A DNA stretch of 44,694 nt from Bdellovibrionales bacterium (lineage in GTDB: Bacteria > Pseudomonadota > Alphaproteobacteria > UBA9219), in contig JBAZRW010000010.1 in assembly GCA_041662785.1 (NCBI GenBank), positions 1 through 44,694 of the forward strand, read 5' to 3'. Positions 33,534 through 42,224 of the stretch are shown one piece after another; positions within the stretch are counted from its first letter, which is position 1, and every line of letters begins with the position of its first letter. The notes under the pieces are model-generated. The model saw only the letters and a program-made list of their open reading frames with translations. It searched no databases and was not told where the DNA came from. The translations under genes were made by a program, and so were the position numbers.

Positions 33534-33745
33534 AAAAGACCCGCTTTTATCGGGATACCCCTTAAAGACTACTTTATAGAGGGGTTGTAAGGCACTTGTC
33601 CCTTATTTACAACCTTTTTACAAGGCAGCCGTTTCTGTTTCATTGAAGAAAAGACCGCGCTTTGAACCTAAATCCTTTCTATATTGATGATCTAGGAAGT
33701 CTCTGATAGATAGGGGGCCTACAAAATGGTGAAAGGGGTTCCGTC

Positions 33746-34612
33746 ATGATAAGGAAAATGGTTAGAAACATTTATTGGTTCTGCATGAACCTACTTCCGG
33801 AATATGGGGCAGTTAATCTCATTTATTTTATGGCGTTCAAGAAATTTCCTAACTTGAAAAACCCGAAGACACTTAATGAAAAGATTTCGTGGCGAAAACT
33901 CTATCAGCGTGATACTAGGTTTCCTCTCTTTGCAGATAAAATTACGGTAAAGGACGAGATTGAAAAAATCATTGGCAAAGAATATGTGATCGAAACTTTA
34001 TGGACGGGGGAAACACCCGAAGAGATTCCCTTTGATACCCTCAAACCTCCCTATGTCATTAAGGTTAGCCACAGCAGCGAAGGAAACATATTTATTCGCG
34101 CAGACAAGGATATTAATAAAGAAAAAATCGTTGACGATCTAAATAAGCAACTTCGTTTTTCTCATGGCTGTGAAAGCCGAGAGTGGGGTTACAGGGACAT
34201 TCCTCATCGGGTGTTGATTGAGTGCATGATTGAGATGCCGAATAACGAAGTTCCAGAGGATTATAAATTCTTTGTATATGACGGACACGCTTCCTTTGTT
34301 CAGGTTGATTATGGTCGTTTTACAGAGCACAAGCGGAATTTTTATTCACGGGATTGGGAATTTATCCCGACAACGTATCAGCACTATCCGAACACAGACA
34401 CCCCCATGCCAGCTCCAGCAAATTTGAAAGAAATGGTTCTTATCGCAGAAAAAATTGGAAAACAATTCGATTTTGCGCGCGTGGATTTATACTCGACCCC
34501 AAAGGGTGTGTTATTCGGTGAGGTTACTTTCTATCCGGGGGCTGGACGTGGCCCCTTCGTCCCTGAAATTTGGGATGAGAAATTCGGCGAGCCTTGGAAA
34601 ATAAAGAAATAA
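33746..34612 (+). CDS. TupA-like ATP-grasp protein
   Basis: A 288-aa protein matching the TupA-like ATPgrasp family (PF14305). It has NLKNPKTLNEKISWRKLY near the N-terminus, FADKITVKDEIEKIIGKEYV, PPYVIKVSHSSEG (nucleotide-binding strand), VPEDYKFFVYDG and FDFARVDLYSTPKGVLFGEV, followed by FYPGAGRGPFVPEIWD, which holds the metal-binding acidic and Asn-equivalent residues. TupA was named for teichuronopeptide synthesis. Relatives in polysaccharide loci are thought to attach amino acids or other carboxylates to sugars by amide bonds. That would fit a uronic-acid polymer. It is convergent with the GT4 gene, 8 bases apart. Confidence 0.85.
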   Translation: MIRKMVRNIYWFCMNLLPEYGAVNLIYFMAFKKFPNLKNPKTLNEKISWRKLYQRDTRFPLFADKITVKDEIEKIIGKEYVIETLWTGETPEEIPFDTLKPPYVIKVSHSSEGNIFIRADKDINKEKIVDDLNKQLRFSHGCESREWGYRDIPHRVLIECMIEMPNNEVPEDYKFFVYDGHASFVQVDYGRFTEHKRNFYSRDWEFIPTTYQHYPNTDTPMPAPANLKEMVLIAEKIGKQFDFARVDLYSTPKGVLFGEVTFYPGAGRGPFVPEIWDEKFGEPWKIKK

Positions 34613-34620
34613 AGCAGCGC

Positions 34621-35778
34621 TTACTTTATCGGCAAATTAAGAATTTGCCGATATTTCTGCGCGACGGCATCAACTTTGAATTGATTTAAATGATGCAGCA
34701 GCTCCGCACTCATTGGCGGTTTGGGTCGTTGAAGAATTTCAATAATGCCATTTGCCAAAGCCACCTCGTCGCCTACTGGAACGAGTTTGCCAAACCGTCC
34801 ATTTTCAAGAACATCCGAAGGCCCTGTTCTGCAATCTGTGCTGATAACGGGTGTGCCTGTTGTAAGGGCCTCGATAAGAACACCAGGGAGCCCTTCCCAT
34901 GCAGAGGATAAGACAAAAACATTCGCACGATGAATATAACTCAATGGATTTGTGACAAACCCAAGAAAATGGGTATCTTTGGCAACACCCAAGGATGCCG
35001 CAAGTTGTTTAAGCTTGTTCTTAAGCGGACCAACGCCAAGGATAAGGAGTTGGCTGGGACTCTTTTTTCTGACAAGCGCAAAGGCTTTTAGAAGCGTTGG
35101 ATAATCTTTTTGCTGGTGCAATCGTCCAACAGCTATAAGGGTAGGCAGAGTCGTATCAATACAGGATGGATAGACAGGCTCTTCCTTTATTCTTGAAGAG
35201 AAATCAGGCTGAATGAGAGGATTATATATAAGATGTATGGGCGTTTTTTTAAGCGTTGGAACGCACATCAATTGTTGTGCAATGCCCTTTGAAATGGCAA
35301 ATATACCGTCTGCTTTAGGATAGCTAAAAGCAAGAAGGGTGAGCCAAGGCAGCCGATAGAACTGTTTCCACAGAGGCTCTGATGTGATCAACGTGCCTTC
35401 CATGCGAATGAATAATTTGTGCTGATGCTTGCTGAGCCATTTGCCAAAGCCAGCAATAATACTCGGCCTTTCTATTGAACTAAGGACTATTGGCGGTTTA
35501 GCGATCTTAAGGTAGCGTAGGTAATCGGGAAGCGAAAAAACAACACGTTTCTGATCGAGGCTTACAATTCTAACTGTTGGGGGAACCTGATCTTTAAGTT
35601 CGCCGACGAACTTGCAAACAACAAGATCAACGCGCCAGCCATTCGATGCAAAAAACGTCGCAAGATTTATCAGTATGCGTTCAGCGCCGCCGCCCCCAAG
35701 TGTTGCCGTGAATAAAGCTATATCTGGTGGCAAGCATGTGGTGAGGTTGTGATCGTCGAGGCGTGTAGGGTTGGTCAT
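34621..35778 (-). CDS. glycosyltransferase family 4 protein
   Basis: A 385-aa GT-B enzyme. The N-terminal domain opens with ALFTATLGGGGAERILINLA (acceptor-side glycine loop). The C-terminal domain carries TLIAVGRLHQQKDYPTLLKA, LLILGVGPLKNKLKQLA and the donor site ANVFVLSSAWEGLPGVLIEA, with both Glu residues of the E-x7-E motif, followed by TGTPVISTDCRTGPSDVLEN. This is a retaining transferase, most likely a step in assembly of the repeat unit. It is read alone on the minus strand, upstream of a 638-base AT-rich gap. Confidence 0.9.
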   Translation of the reverse strand: MTNPTRLDDHNLTTCLPPDIALFTATLGGGGAERILINLATFFASNGWRVDLVVCKFVGELKDQVPPTVRIVSLDQKRVVFSLPDYLRYLKIAKPPIVLSSIERPSIIAGFGKWLSKHQHKLFIRMEGTLITSEPLWKQFYRLPWLTLLAFSYPKADGIFAISKGIAQQLMCVPTLKKTPIHLIYNPLIQPDFSSRIKEEPVYPSCIDTTLPTLIAVGRLHQQKDYPTLLKAFALVRKKSPSQLLILGVGPLKNKLKQLAASLGVAKDTHFLGFVTNPLSYIHRANVFVLSSAWEGLPGVLIEALTTGTPVISTDCRTGPSDVLENGRFGKLVPVGDEVALANGIIEILQRPKPPMSAELLHHLNQFKVDAVAQKYRQILNLPIK

Positions 35779-36416
35779 AAGCTTGTTCTTGCTCTCTAAA
35801 AAGGGCTTATCTTAACTTGGTTGGACTATAGAGCATTCAAGAATGTGTTTACAAGCCTTTGATGATCTGCAGCCTAAACGTGCCAAGTCTTTGCTGCGAC
35901 ATTCGCCGCTAGCAATTTTTAGTTTGTCAGTAACAGATGTCGTCACCACATGCACAACATGCCCCTTCTTTCTAGGCCCCCAACACTATGATAAACAACA
36001 ACATTCCGTATTAATGATAATCATAACAGCCTGTTTCATAATTAACAGCTTAATAATTGCACCTTTACCAACTAATCTTAAAAGACTAAGTAGATTTGGC
36101 TTTTACATTTGTTTGAGGCAAAAAGGAGAATATATAACAAATTTGATGATTGCAACCTTATGTCTAATTGCTGTGTTGTTTGTTGTTATTCGACAACTAA
36201 ATACAAAGTTTGAAGGTGGATGTTTCTATTAAGCTTTGATTGCTTGGGTATTACGCCTGATATAAGTTGTTGCCGTTCTCTGGTATAAGTTTTACGAACA
36301 AAGAAGCAAACGCTCACTTTCTTAAAAGGAGATGACTCCTTGGGTAGCTATCTTCTGAAGGATTCGCTTAATTCTTAGCGAGGGCTAAGACAGTATTCTG
36401 TAAATGGAAGTGTATT
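35779..36416. other. 638-base AT-rich gap between the GT4 gene and the epimerase gene
   Basis: I see no convincing gene. A 129-codon frame (35843-36232) exists but reads like intergenic sequence. Its last 28 codons (from ATG 36146) would give a one-helix peptide, MIATLCLIAVLFVVIRQ plus a polar tail. AGGAG lies 17 bases before that ATG, too far to be persuasive. Two TATAAGTT boxes lie at about 36261 and 36283, ahead of the epimerase gene, and may be promoter parts. The gap must hold the promoters of the two divergent units. Confidence 0.4.
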
Positions 36417-37403
36417 ATGAAAGTTTTGATAACAGGCGTAGCAGGATTTATCGGCACATCTTTAGCTCTGAGGCTTCTGGCGACAGGCAATGAAGTCATT
36501 GGGATCGACAATCTCAATGATTACTATGATGTAAATCTAAAAAAAGCGCGGCTTGAACTGGTGCGGGCTTCTGGAAAAGAAGCGTTTGTTTTTTATCAAA
36601 TGAACATCACCGATAAAGAAGCCATGCTTGGTTTGGAAGAAAAGTGCCATGACGTTACGCATGTGGTAAACCTTGCTGCCCAGCCGGGGGTTCGTTATTC
36701 GCTGATTAATCCGTTCGCCTATGTTGAAACAAACGTGATGGGTTTTGTTGTTCTGACCGAGCTGGCACGCCGCTTGCCTAAGTTAGAGCAGTTTGTTTAC
36801 GCCAGTTCGTCTTCCGTCTATGGCGGTAACACGAAAACGCCGTTCTCCATCGACGATCCAGTGGAGAAACCCGTTTCGTTTTATGCCGCAACCAAGCGTA
36901 GCGATGAGCTGATGGCCTACACCTACGCGCATTTGTATAAAATGCCTTGCACGGGCCTTCGGTTCTTTACTGTTTACGGACCATGGGGCCGCCCAGATAT
37001 GGCAGCATATTTATTTACGACGAATATTCTTGCAGGCAAACCCATTCCTGTTTTCAACAATGGTAACTTGCGCAGGGATTTCACATATATTGATGACATC
37101 ATCTCTGGCATTGTTGGGGTTTTAAACAATCCCATGCATGCTGAACCGGATGCGGTTCCGTGGCGTCTTTACAACATCGGTAATTCGCAGACGGAGACAC
37201 TGATGGACTATATCAGCGAGATTGAAACGGCTTTGGGGAAAAAGGCGGTTTACGACTTCCTTCCCATGCAAGCCGGCGATGTTTACGAAACGTTTGCAGA
37301 AATTGATGCAACTAAAAAGGATTTCGGATATGCTCCGACAACGACCATTCGCGAAGGCATCCCGCGTTTTATTGAATGGTACAAAAATTATCATGGCGTC
37401 TAA
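36417..37403 (+). CDS. NAD-dependent epimerase, UDP-glucuronate 4-epimerase-like
   Basis: A 328-aa short-chain dehydrogenase/reductase of the extended type. NAD binding is by ITGVAGFIG (residues 5-13) and IGIDNLNDYYD. The active site has Ser around 131-133 (YASSSSVYG) and Tyr156-x3-Lys160 (SFYAATK). RFFTVYGPWGRPDMA is the hallmark of UDP-glucuronate 4-epimerases (CapI/LspL type), which turn UDP-GlcA into UDP-GalA. The next gene makes UDP-GlcA, so the two form a short pathway for a uronic-acid precursor. The enzyme is a little shorter than many, but all motifs are present. Confidence 0.88.
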   Translation: MKVLITGVAGFIGTSLALRLLATGNEVIGIDNLNDYYDVNLKKARLELVRASGKEAFVFYQMNITDKEAMLGLEEKCHDVTHVVNLAAQPGVRYSLINPFAYVETNVMGFVVLTELARRLPKLEQFVYASSSSVYGGNTKTPFSIDDPVEKPVSFYAATKRSDELMAYTYAHLYKMPCTGLRFFTVYGPWGRPDMAAYLFTTNILAGKPIPVFNNGNLRRDFTYIDDIISGIVGVLNNPMHAEPDAVPWRLYNIGNSQTETLMDYISEIETALGKKAVYDFLPMQAGDVYETFAEIDATKKDFGYAPTTTIREGIPRFIEWYKNYHGV

Positions 37404-37445
37404 CGTCCAAAGAAATCAGAACATCTAGAAAGCTAGGAGACAGAA

Positions 37446-38753
37446 ATGAATGTTATAATGCTTGGTGCCGGTTATGTCGGTTTGGTTTCCGGCGCATGCT
37501 TCGCTGAGTTTGGGGTGAATGTTACCTGCGTTGATCCAGATGAAGGTAAAATCCAACGCCTTCACGATGGCATCATCCCCATTTATGAACCTGGCCTTGA
37601 TGATCTTGTTAAAAAGAATGTGGCCGCAGGCCGCCTTAATTTTTCAACGGCGCTAGCTAAATGCGCCCCCGAAGTAGATGCTGTTTTTATCGCCGTCGGC
37701 ACGCCAACGCGACGCGGGGATGGTCATGCAGATCTGTCTTATGTGTATCAAGCGGCGCGTGATATCGCGGCCTATTTGACGCCCGACCATTTTACTGTTG
37801 TTGTGACTAAATCCACCGTTCCCATCGGCACAGGCCGTGAGGTGGAGAAGATCATTCGTGAAGTCAATCCATTATCCAGCTTTGGTGTCGCTTCAAACCC
37901 AGAGTTCCTGCGCGAAGGCTCTGCCATCGGCGATTTCATGCGCCCTGACCGCGTCGTCTTTGGAACGAACAGTGAGAAGGCTGCCGACGTCATGAAGGCG
38001 CTTTATCGCCCGCTTTACCTGCTTGAAACGCCTATCGTCCAAACGACACTGGAATCCTCCGAGCTGACAAAATATGCTGGCAATGCTTTCTTGGCGACTA
38101 AGATTACCTTTATCAATGAAATGGCTGACCTTTGCGAAAAAGTCGGTGCGAACGTACAAGACGTTGCACGCGGCATTGGGCTTGATGGCCGTATCGGCAA
38201 AAAGTTTCTGCATGCAGGCCCTGGCTATGGCGGCTCATGCTTTCCCAAAGATACGCTCGCGCTTGTGAAAACGGCGCAGCAAGTTGGCTCGCCTGTGCGG
38301 ATCGTGGAAACTGTTGTCGATATCAACAACAAGCGCAAGGCTCATATGTCCGAGCGAGTAATCGCTGCGGCTGGCGGCGACGTAAAAGGCAAGATCGTTG
38401 CCGTTTTGGGCGTATCATTCAAGCCAAACACGGACGACATGCGTGACTCTGTTGCCCTAGACGTAATCCCTGTTTTGCAAGCCGCAGGCGCAACCGTCCA
38501 AGCGTTCGATCCCGTCGCGATGGAAGAAGCAGGCAAACTTCTGCCGAACGTGACGTGGGCGAAGGACACATATGGAGCCCTTAAGGGAGCTTGTGTGGCT
38601 GTCATCCTTACCGAATGGAACGAGTTCCGCAGCCTTGATTTCGACCGCGCCAAAAGCGTGATGGCTGCCCCTGTTCTTGTCGATTTGCGTAATATTTATA
38701 AACCGGAAGAAATGGCTAAAACAGCTTTTTCCTATACCTCCATCGGCAGATAA
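37446..38753 (+). CDS. ugd: UDP-glucose 6-dehydrogenase
   Basis: A 435-aa enzyme oxidising UDP-glucose to UDP-glucuronate with two NAD. NAD-binding motif MLGAGYVGLVSGACFAE lies at 5-21. The catalytic Cys265 is in GPGYGGSCFPKDTLAL. Lys209 is in ELTKYAGNAFLATKITF, and FKPNTDDMRDS marks the C-terminal UDP-binding domain. The gene follows the epimerase by 42 bases on the same strand, preceded by AGGAG. Together they supply uronic acids for the polymer made by the neighbouring Wzx/Wzy locus. It ends 11 bases before the convergent o-spanin gene. Confidence 0.95.
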   Translation: MNVIMLGAGYVGLVSGACFAEFGVNVTCVDPDEGKIQRLHDGIIPIYEPGLDDLVKKNVAAGRLNFSTALAKCAPEVDAVFIAVGTPTRRGDGHADLSYVYQAARDIAAYLTPDHFTVVVTKSTVPIGTGREVEKIIREVNPLSSFGVASNPEFLREGSAIGDFMRPDRVVFGTNSEKAADVMKALYRPLYLLETPIVQTTLESSELTKYAGNAFLATKITFINEMADLCEKVGANVQDVARGIGLDGRIGKKFLHAGPGYGGSCFPKDTLALVKTAQQVGSPVRIVETVVDINNKRKAHMSERVIAAAGGDVKGKIVAVLGVSFKPNTDDMRDSVALDVIPVLQAAGATVQAFDPVAMEEAGKLLPNVTWAKDTYGALKGACVAVILTEWNEFRSLDFDRAKSVMAAPVLVDLRNIYKPEEMAKTAFSYTSIGR

Positions 38754-38764
38754 GGGTAGATTCT

Positions 38765-38998
38765 TTATTCACATTCTCTGAGCTGAAGACGGATTGTTTC
38801 ACACTCCATCAATGCCTCAGGAAACACTGCTCCCTCTGGTGCTGTTTCAGTTTCAGCTGCAAGCTTTTTCTGAAACTCGCGGCTATATTCTTTGATCGGT
38901 GGACAAACGCAGGCGGGGTTAGAAATTGCCGTCCCGCAGGCGCTTAACGAGGTCAGCGCGAGTGCGAGGAGCATCCAGCGTGGCGCGAAGTTGGGCAT
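38765..38998 (-). CDS. Rz1-like o-spanin lipoprotein (prophage lysis remnant)
   Basis: A 77-aa small lipoprotein. The signal sequence ends in the lipobox LTSLSACGTA, so the mature part is about 57 residues, starting at Cys. It contains CVCPPIKEYSREFQKKLAAE, the Pro-rich start and helical linker seen in phage outer-membrane spanin subunits. Its start lies inside the i-spanin gene in another frame (80-base overlap), the classical Rz/Rz1 arrangement. It should pair with the i-spanin to fuse inner and outer membranes during phage lysis. No head or tail genes are present. Confidence 0.7.
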   Translation of the reverse strand: MPNFAPRWMLLALALTSLSACGTAISNPACVCPPIKEYSREFQKKLAAETETAPEGAVFPEALMECETIRLQLRECE

Positions 38999-39161
38999 CT
39001 TTGATCTCCACTATTTTCTTGAGTTGGTCAAAGCGTTCGGCGGTGCGCCCTGATTGCTTTGCGCCGAGCAGAACGGCGGCCACAGACGCAGCAATCACAC
39101 CCCAGCCGGCGATTTTTATGATGTTGCTGGAAAACCAGCCAGTGATAATCGTCCACATCAC
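38919..39161 (-). CDS. Rz-like i-spanin (prophage lysis remnant)
   Basis: An 80-aa type II membrane protein with one N-terminal transmembrane helix (IIKIAGWGVIAASVAAVLLG). A short coiled-coil periplasmic part follows (AERFDQLKKIVEIKDAQLRA), ending in RTRADLVKRLRDGNF, a tail common in alphaproteobacterial prophage Rz-like proteins. Its ATG overlaps the stop of the endolysin-like gene (ATGA), and its 3' end holds the start of the o-spanin gene. The gene order endolysin, i-spanin, o-spanin is that of a lysis cassette. Confidence 0.7.
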   Translation of the reverse strand: MMWTIITGWFSSNIIKIAGWGVIAASVAAVLLGAKQSGRTAERFDQLKKIVEIKDAQLRATLDAPRTRADLVKRLRDGNF

Positions 39162-39865
39162 CGCAGACCCTTCCGGCTGTCATCGATCCGCGCCCAAATC
39201 ATCACGCCGATGCCTATCAACGTGATCGCCAGTAACAACCACTTCGCCGCGTCAAGGTACGGAACAAGCGTTTGTAAGGCGTCACGGGCGGGATCAAGGG
39301 CATCTTTGGCGGCTTCTAGCGCCCAAAGTCCAACGGTAGCCGCTGTTGCGGTCTTTCCGCCCTTTACGGTGCGCGTGTGTTGCAAGTTCTTGGGTGCGGG
39401 TTCCACACCTGCCAGAACCAAGGCTTTGTCAACCTGCGCTCCCGTGTACGGCTGCTTGCCGTTTTCATAATGGACGATGGCCGTGACAACGGCATTAAGA
39501 TGCTCGTATTTGTGCATGTTCAGCACGACGTCCGGCGCAAACCCCGTCTCGTCCGAAACAGCCTTGGTATATGCTACCGTGTCGTTTTCGACGTTAGGCG
39601 CCCAACGTCCGATAATCTGCCTGATCGTGCGCAGGCCATTCTTATCCTGATATTTTATCAGCGTTCGGGCCAAGGCGCGGATCCCGTAGATCGGGCTTTG
39701 AAACACAAAGAATAGCATTTCACCGAACAGCGCTTCGGGGCTTGTGCCTCTGGAGTGCTTCCACCCCGTCCAGTACGCGCCGCTTGAGCACACGCGGCTC
39801 TCGCATGGATCGTACCGATCACGCACGCGCACATCGTAGACGCGCCCTGTGTGCGAGTACCCCAT
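39158..39865 (-). CDS. phage endolysin / structural protein P5-like, with altered N-terminus
   Basis: The core FVFQSPIYGIRALARTLIKY, then GLRTIRQIIGRWAPNVENDT, matches the P5-like phage protein group. Members usually begin with a GIRNNNPGNI motif and act in peptidoglycan binding or cleavage. That N-terminal motif is not visible here, so the 5' part is changed or lost. A C-terminal transmembrane helix (AKWLLLAITLIGIGVMIWAR) is present. The open frame runs back through the tRNA-Val gene to 40024, which cannot be the real start. The ATG at 39865 is a working choice without a clear ribosome binding site. Together with the spanin genes it looks like the leftover lysis end of a prophage. Confidence 0.6.
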   Translation of the reverse strand: MGYSHTGRVYDVRVRDRYDPCESRVCSSGAYWTGWKHSRGTSPEALFGEMLFFVFQSPIYGIRALARTLIKYQDKNGLRTIRQIIGRWAPNVENDTVAYTKAVSDETGFAPDVVLNMHKYEHLNAVVTAIVHYENGKQPYTGAQVDKALVLAGVEPAPKNLQHTRTVKGGKTATAATVGLWALEAAKDALDPARDALQTLVPYLDAAKWLLLAITLIGIGVMIWARIDDSRKGLR

Positions 39866-39951
39866 GCAGAGGGATTGACGTAACACCCAATGAAACACCC
39901 AACAAAGATTTACGACGCTCTTTAAATATTCTCCAAGCCTTTGTAAAAGCG

Positions 39952-40026
39952 TGGTGGGTGCGACAGGGATTGAACCTGTGACCCCTACCGTGTGAAGGTA
40001 ATGCTCTACCGCTGAGCTACGCACCC
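39952..40026 (-). tRNA. tRNA-Val (anticodon CAC)
   Basis: The minus strand gives a 75-nt cloverleaf with encoded CCA. The acceptor stem is GGGTGCG/CGCACCC, the D arm GCTC AGCGGTA GAGC, and the anticodon stem TTACC/GGTAG with loop TTCACAC (anticodon CAC, reading GUG). The T arm is CACAG GTTCAAT CCCTGTC-type. Its 3' end faces the prophage remnant, a common integration geometry. Confidence 0.95.
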
Positions 40027-40141
40027 ACGCTTTATTATAACGACTGAACCAAAAGCCTGTAACAGCTTTACTAAATCCGAGGCGGTAGATAGAAGGATTT
40101 TCCCTTTGCTGTCAAGCGTGTGGGGTGTTAATCTTGAAAAA

Positions 40142-40867
40142 ATGACACAAAAGCCCATTTCCCCTGCTGCGAAGCCTCATATTCTGGTCGTTGATGATGA
40201 TGACCGGCTGCGTGAGTTGTTGCGCCTGTTTCTTAGTAAGAATGGCTTTATCGTGAGTACGGCGGCGGGCGCGGCGCAGGCGCGGGGTATTTTTGCCTCT
40301 TTGGCGTATGATCTGGTGGTTTTGGACATCATGATGCCGGATGAAAGCGGTCTTGATCTAGCGCGCTCCTTGCGTAAAAAGGGACAGCCCCATGTCAAAG
40401 ACATTCCGATCCTTTTTTTGACGGCGCGGGCGGAAGCCAGCGAACGCATTGAAGGCTTTGAGACAGGCTGCGATGATTATTTAACCAAGCCGTTTGAGCC
40501 GCGTGAATTGCTTTTGCGCATTAACGCGATCTTACGCCGTGCGCAAAAGGAGGAGGTGGCGCGGCCGCCTCTTCGCTTGGGGCGATGGCTTTATGATGCC
40601 AAACGTGGCGAGTTGTGTTCACAAGATGAAGTTATCCGTTTGACGGATACGGAAGCAGGCCTGATGCGCGTTCTGGCAGCTGAGCCGGGGGCTGTCGTAA
40701 GTCGCGAGCTTCTTGGTGAACTTAGCAAAGAAAGCGTGAATGATCGCACGGTCGATGTGCAGGTGACGCGCCTTCGCCGCAAGATTGAGGGCGATACGCG
40801 CAATCCGCGTTATTTGATCACGGTGCGAGGCGAGGGCTATTGCTTGATGCCTGATGATAACGGATAG
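40142..40867 (+). CDS. OmpR-family response regulator
   Basis: A 241-aa two-domain regulator. The receiver domain has the acidic pocket VVDDDDRLRELL (Asp18-20), phosphoacceptor Asp62 in VVLDIMMPDESG, the Thr in LFLTARAEA and the Lys in YLTKPFEPRELLLR. The C-terminal winged helix is of Trans_reg_C type, with GLMRVLAAEPGAVVSRELL and NDRTVDVQVTRLRRKI followed by LITVRGEGYCL. The ATG at 42 kDa-independent position 40142 is preferred over a TTG at 40106, as it starts right before the receiver domain. The kinase gene follows after 10 bases. Target genes cannot be read here. Confidence 0.93.
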   Translation: MTQKPISPAAKPHILVVDDDDRLRELLRLFLSKNGFIVSTAAGAAQARGIFASLAYDLVVLDIMMPDESGLDLARSLRKKGQPHVKDIPILFLTARAEASERIEGFETGCDDYLTKPFEPRELLLRINAILRRAQKEEVARPPLRLGRWLYDAKRGELCSQDEVIRLTDTEAGLMRVLAAEPGAVVSRELLGELSKESVNDRTVDVQVTRLRRKIEGDTRNPRYLITVRGEGYCLMPDDNG

Positions 40868-40877
40868 AGGGGACACT

Positions 40878-42215
40878 ATGGCCATCCTTAAGCTTCCCTT
40901 TTCCATGCGCTGGATCAAGCGGCTTCTTCCCAGTAGTCTGTTTGGCAGAACGCTTTTGATTATCGTGATGCCGACCTTGCTGGCGCTGATTGTTGCCACC
41001 TTCGTCTTTTTTGATCGTCATTGGTACACCACGACCAATCGGCTGACTATTGCCGTGGCGGCGGATATCTCGATGGTTGTGGAGATGCTTGACCTTATGA
41101 AGGACGATGAGGAAAAGGGAGCCCTGATCCGCATTGCCAATAAGAAAATGGATTTGTCGGTCACCTATCAGCCCAAAGAACATTTGTCCAAGCGCGTGAA
41201 GCACTATGCCAATCCTTTGTCTGAGATGCTGCGGCTCGCGTTGGATGAGCGCGTAGGATACCCGCACCTGATCGATATGCGCCGCGCCCCTGACATGGTT
41301 GCTGTACAGGTGGAGATTCCAAGGGGTCTTTACACGTTTTATGTGCCGCAGCGCCGCATTTATACGCCGACGACCGAGGTGTTTATAGGCTGGATGATTG
41401 GAAGCTCAATCCTCCTTTCCGGCATAGCCTTGTTATTTATGCAGGGTCAAATTCGCCCTGTCCGTCGCTTGGCTGAGGCCGCCGAGGCAATTGGCAAAGG
41501 ACAGGATGTGCCATGGTTTAAGGTGGAGGGTGCTACCGAGGTGCGGCAAGCCAGCGCGGCGCTTATGGTGATGCGTGATCGCATTCATCGCGCGATGAAC
41601 CAGCGTACGGCGATGCTGGCGGGGGTATCACATGATCTGCGTACGCCCCTGACGCGCATGAAGTTGCAGCTTGCTATGATGCAGGAGACGTCGCAAACAC
41701 GGGGTTTTCAGGCTGACATTGCGGATATGGAAAACATGCTAGAGGCTTATCTGGCTTTTGCGCGGGGGGAAGAGGCTGAAGTTGTTACGCAGGTCGATTT
41801 GGTTAGCTTGCTCCAAGACATCATCGAGGGCATGAAGCGGCAAAATGATCACGTCACGCTTAAGGCTGATACGCCCTGTATCATGATGCTACGGGCGCAC
41901 TCGATTAAGCGCTGCATTGGCAATCTGGTTAGCAACGCTGCTCGTTATGGAAAGAACGTGGTTGTGACGATGGCGCTGCGTGACCATGCCGTCGATATTC
42001 TTGTGGACGATGATGGGGCGGGGATTCCACGTGAAAAGCGTGAGGAAGTTTTCAGGCCCTTTATGAGGCTTGATGAATCGCGAAATAAGGATACGGGCGG
42101 TGTTGGCCTTGGCCTCACCATTGCGCGGGATATTGCGCGGGCCCATGGCGGAGACGTCGTGCTAGAAGAAGCCCCCTTGGGGGGGCTTCGCGCTCGAGTC
42201 TGGTTACCGGTTTAA
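40878..42215 (+). CDS. EnvZ-like sensor histidine kinase
   Basis: A 445-aa membrane kinase partnering the upstream regulator. First transmembrane helix at 26-45 (LLIIVMPTLLALIVATFVFF), periplasmic sensor of about 120 residues, second helix at 169-188. A HAMP domain follows (QIRPVRRLAEAAEAIGKGQ). The phosphorylated His252 is in AGVSHDLRTPLTRMKLQL. The ATP-binding domain has the N box NLVSNAARYGKN, G1 VDDDGAGIP and G2 GGVGLGLTIARDIARAHGG. The ATG at 40878 has GAGGGGA just upstream and is preferred over 40854, which lies inside the regulator gene. EnvZ/OmpR-type pairs respond to envelope conditions; the signal here is unknown. Confidence 0.94.
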   Translation: MAILKLPFSMRWIKRLLPSSLFGRTLLIIVMPTLLALIVATFVFFDRHWYTTTNRLTIAVAADISMVVEMLDLMKDDEEKGALIRIANKKMDLSVTYQPKEHLSKRVKHYANPLSEMLRLALDERVGYPHLIDMRRAPDMVAVQVEIPRGLYTFYVPQRRIYTPTTEVFIGWMIGSSILLSGIALLFMQGQIRPVRRLAEAAEAIGKGQDVPWFKVEGATEVRQASAALMVMRDRIHRAMNQRTAMLAGVSHDLRTPLTRMKLQLAMMQETSQTRGFQADIADMENMLEAYLAFARGEEAEVVTQVDLVSLLQDIIEGMKRQNDHVTLKADTPCIMMLRAHSIKRCIGNLVSNAARYGKNVVVTMALRDHAVDILVDDDGAGIPREKREEVFRPFMRLDESRNKDTGGVGLGLTIARDIARAHGGDVVLEEAPLGGLRARVWLPV

Positions 42216-42224
42216 AAAAGCGTT

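Noticed and set aside
35843..36232. A 129-codon frame in the AT-rich gap before the epimerase gene
   Set aside because: No ribosome binding site at its start, no domain, and irregular composition. Only its last 28 codons resemble a membrane peptide, which is too little to call a gene.
39866..40024. N-terminal extension of the endolysin-like frame
   Set aside because: It translates the tRNA-Val gene, so it cannot be the natural start.
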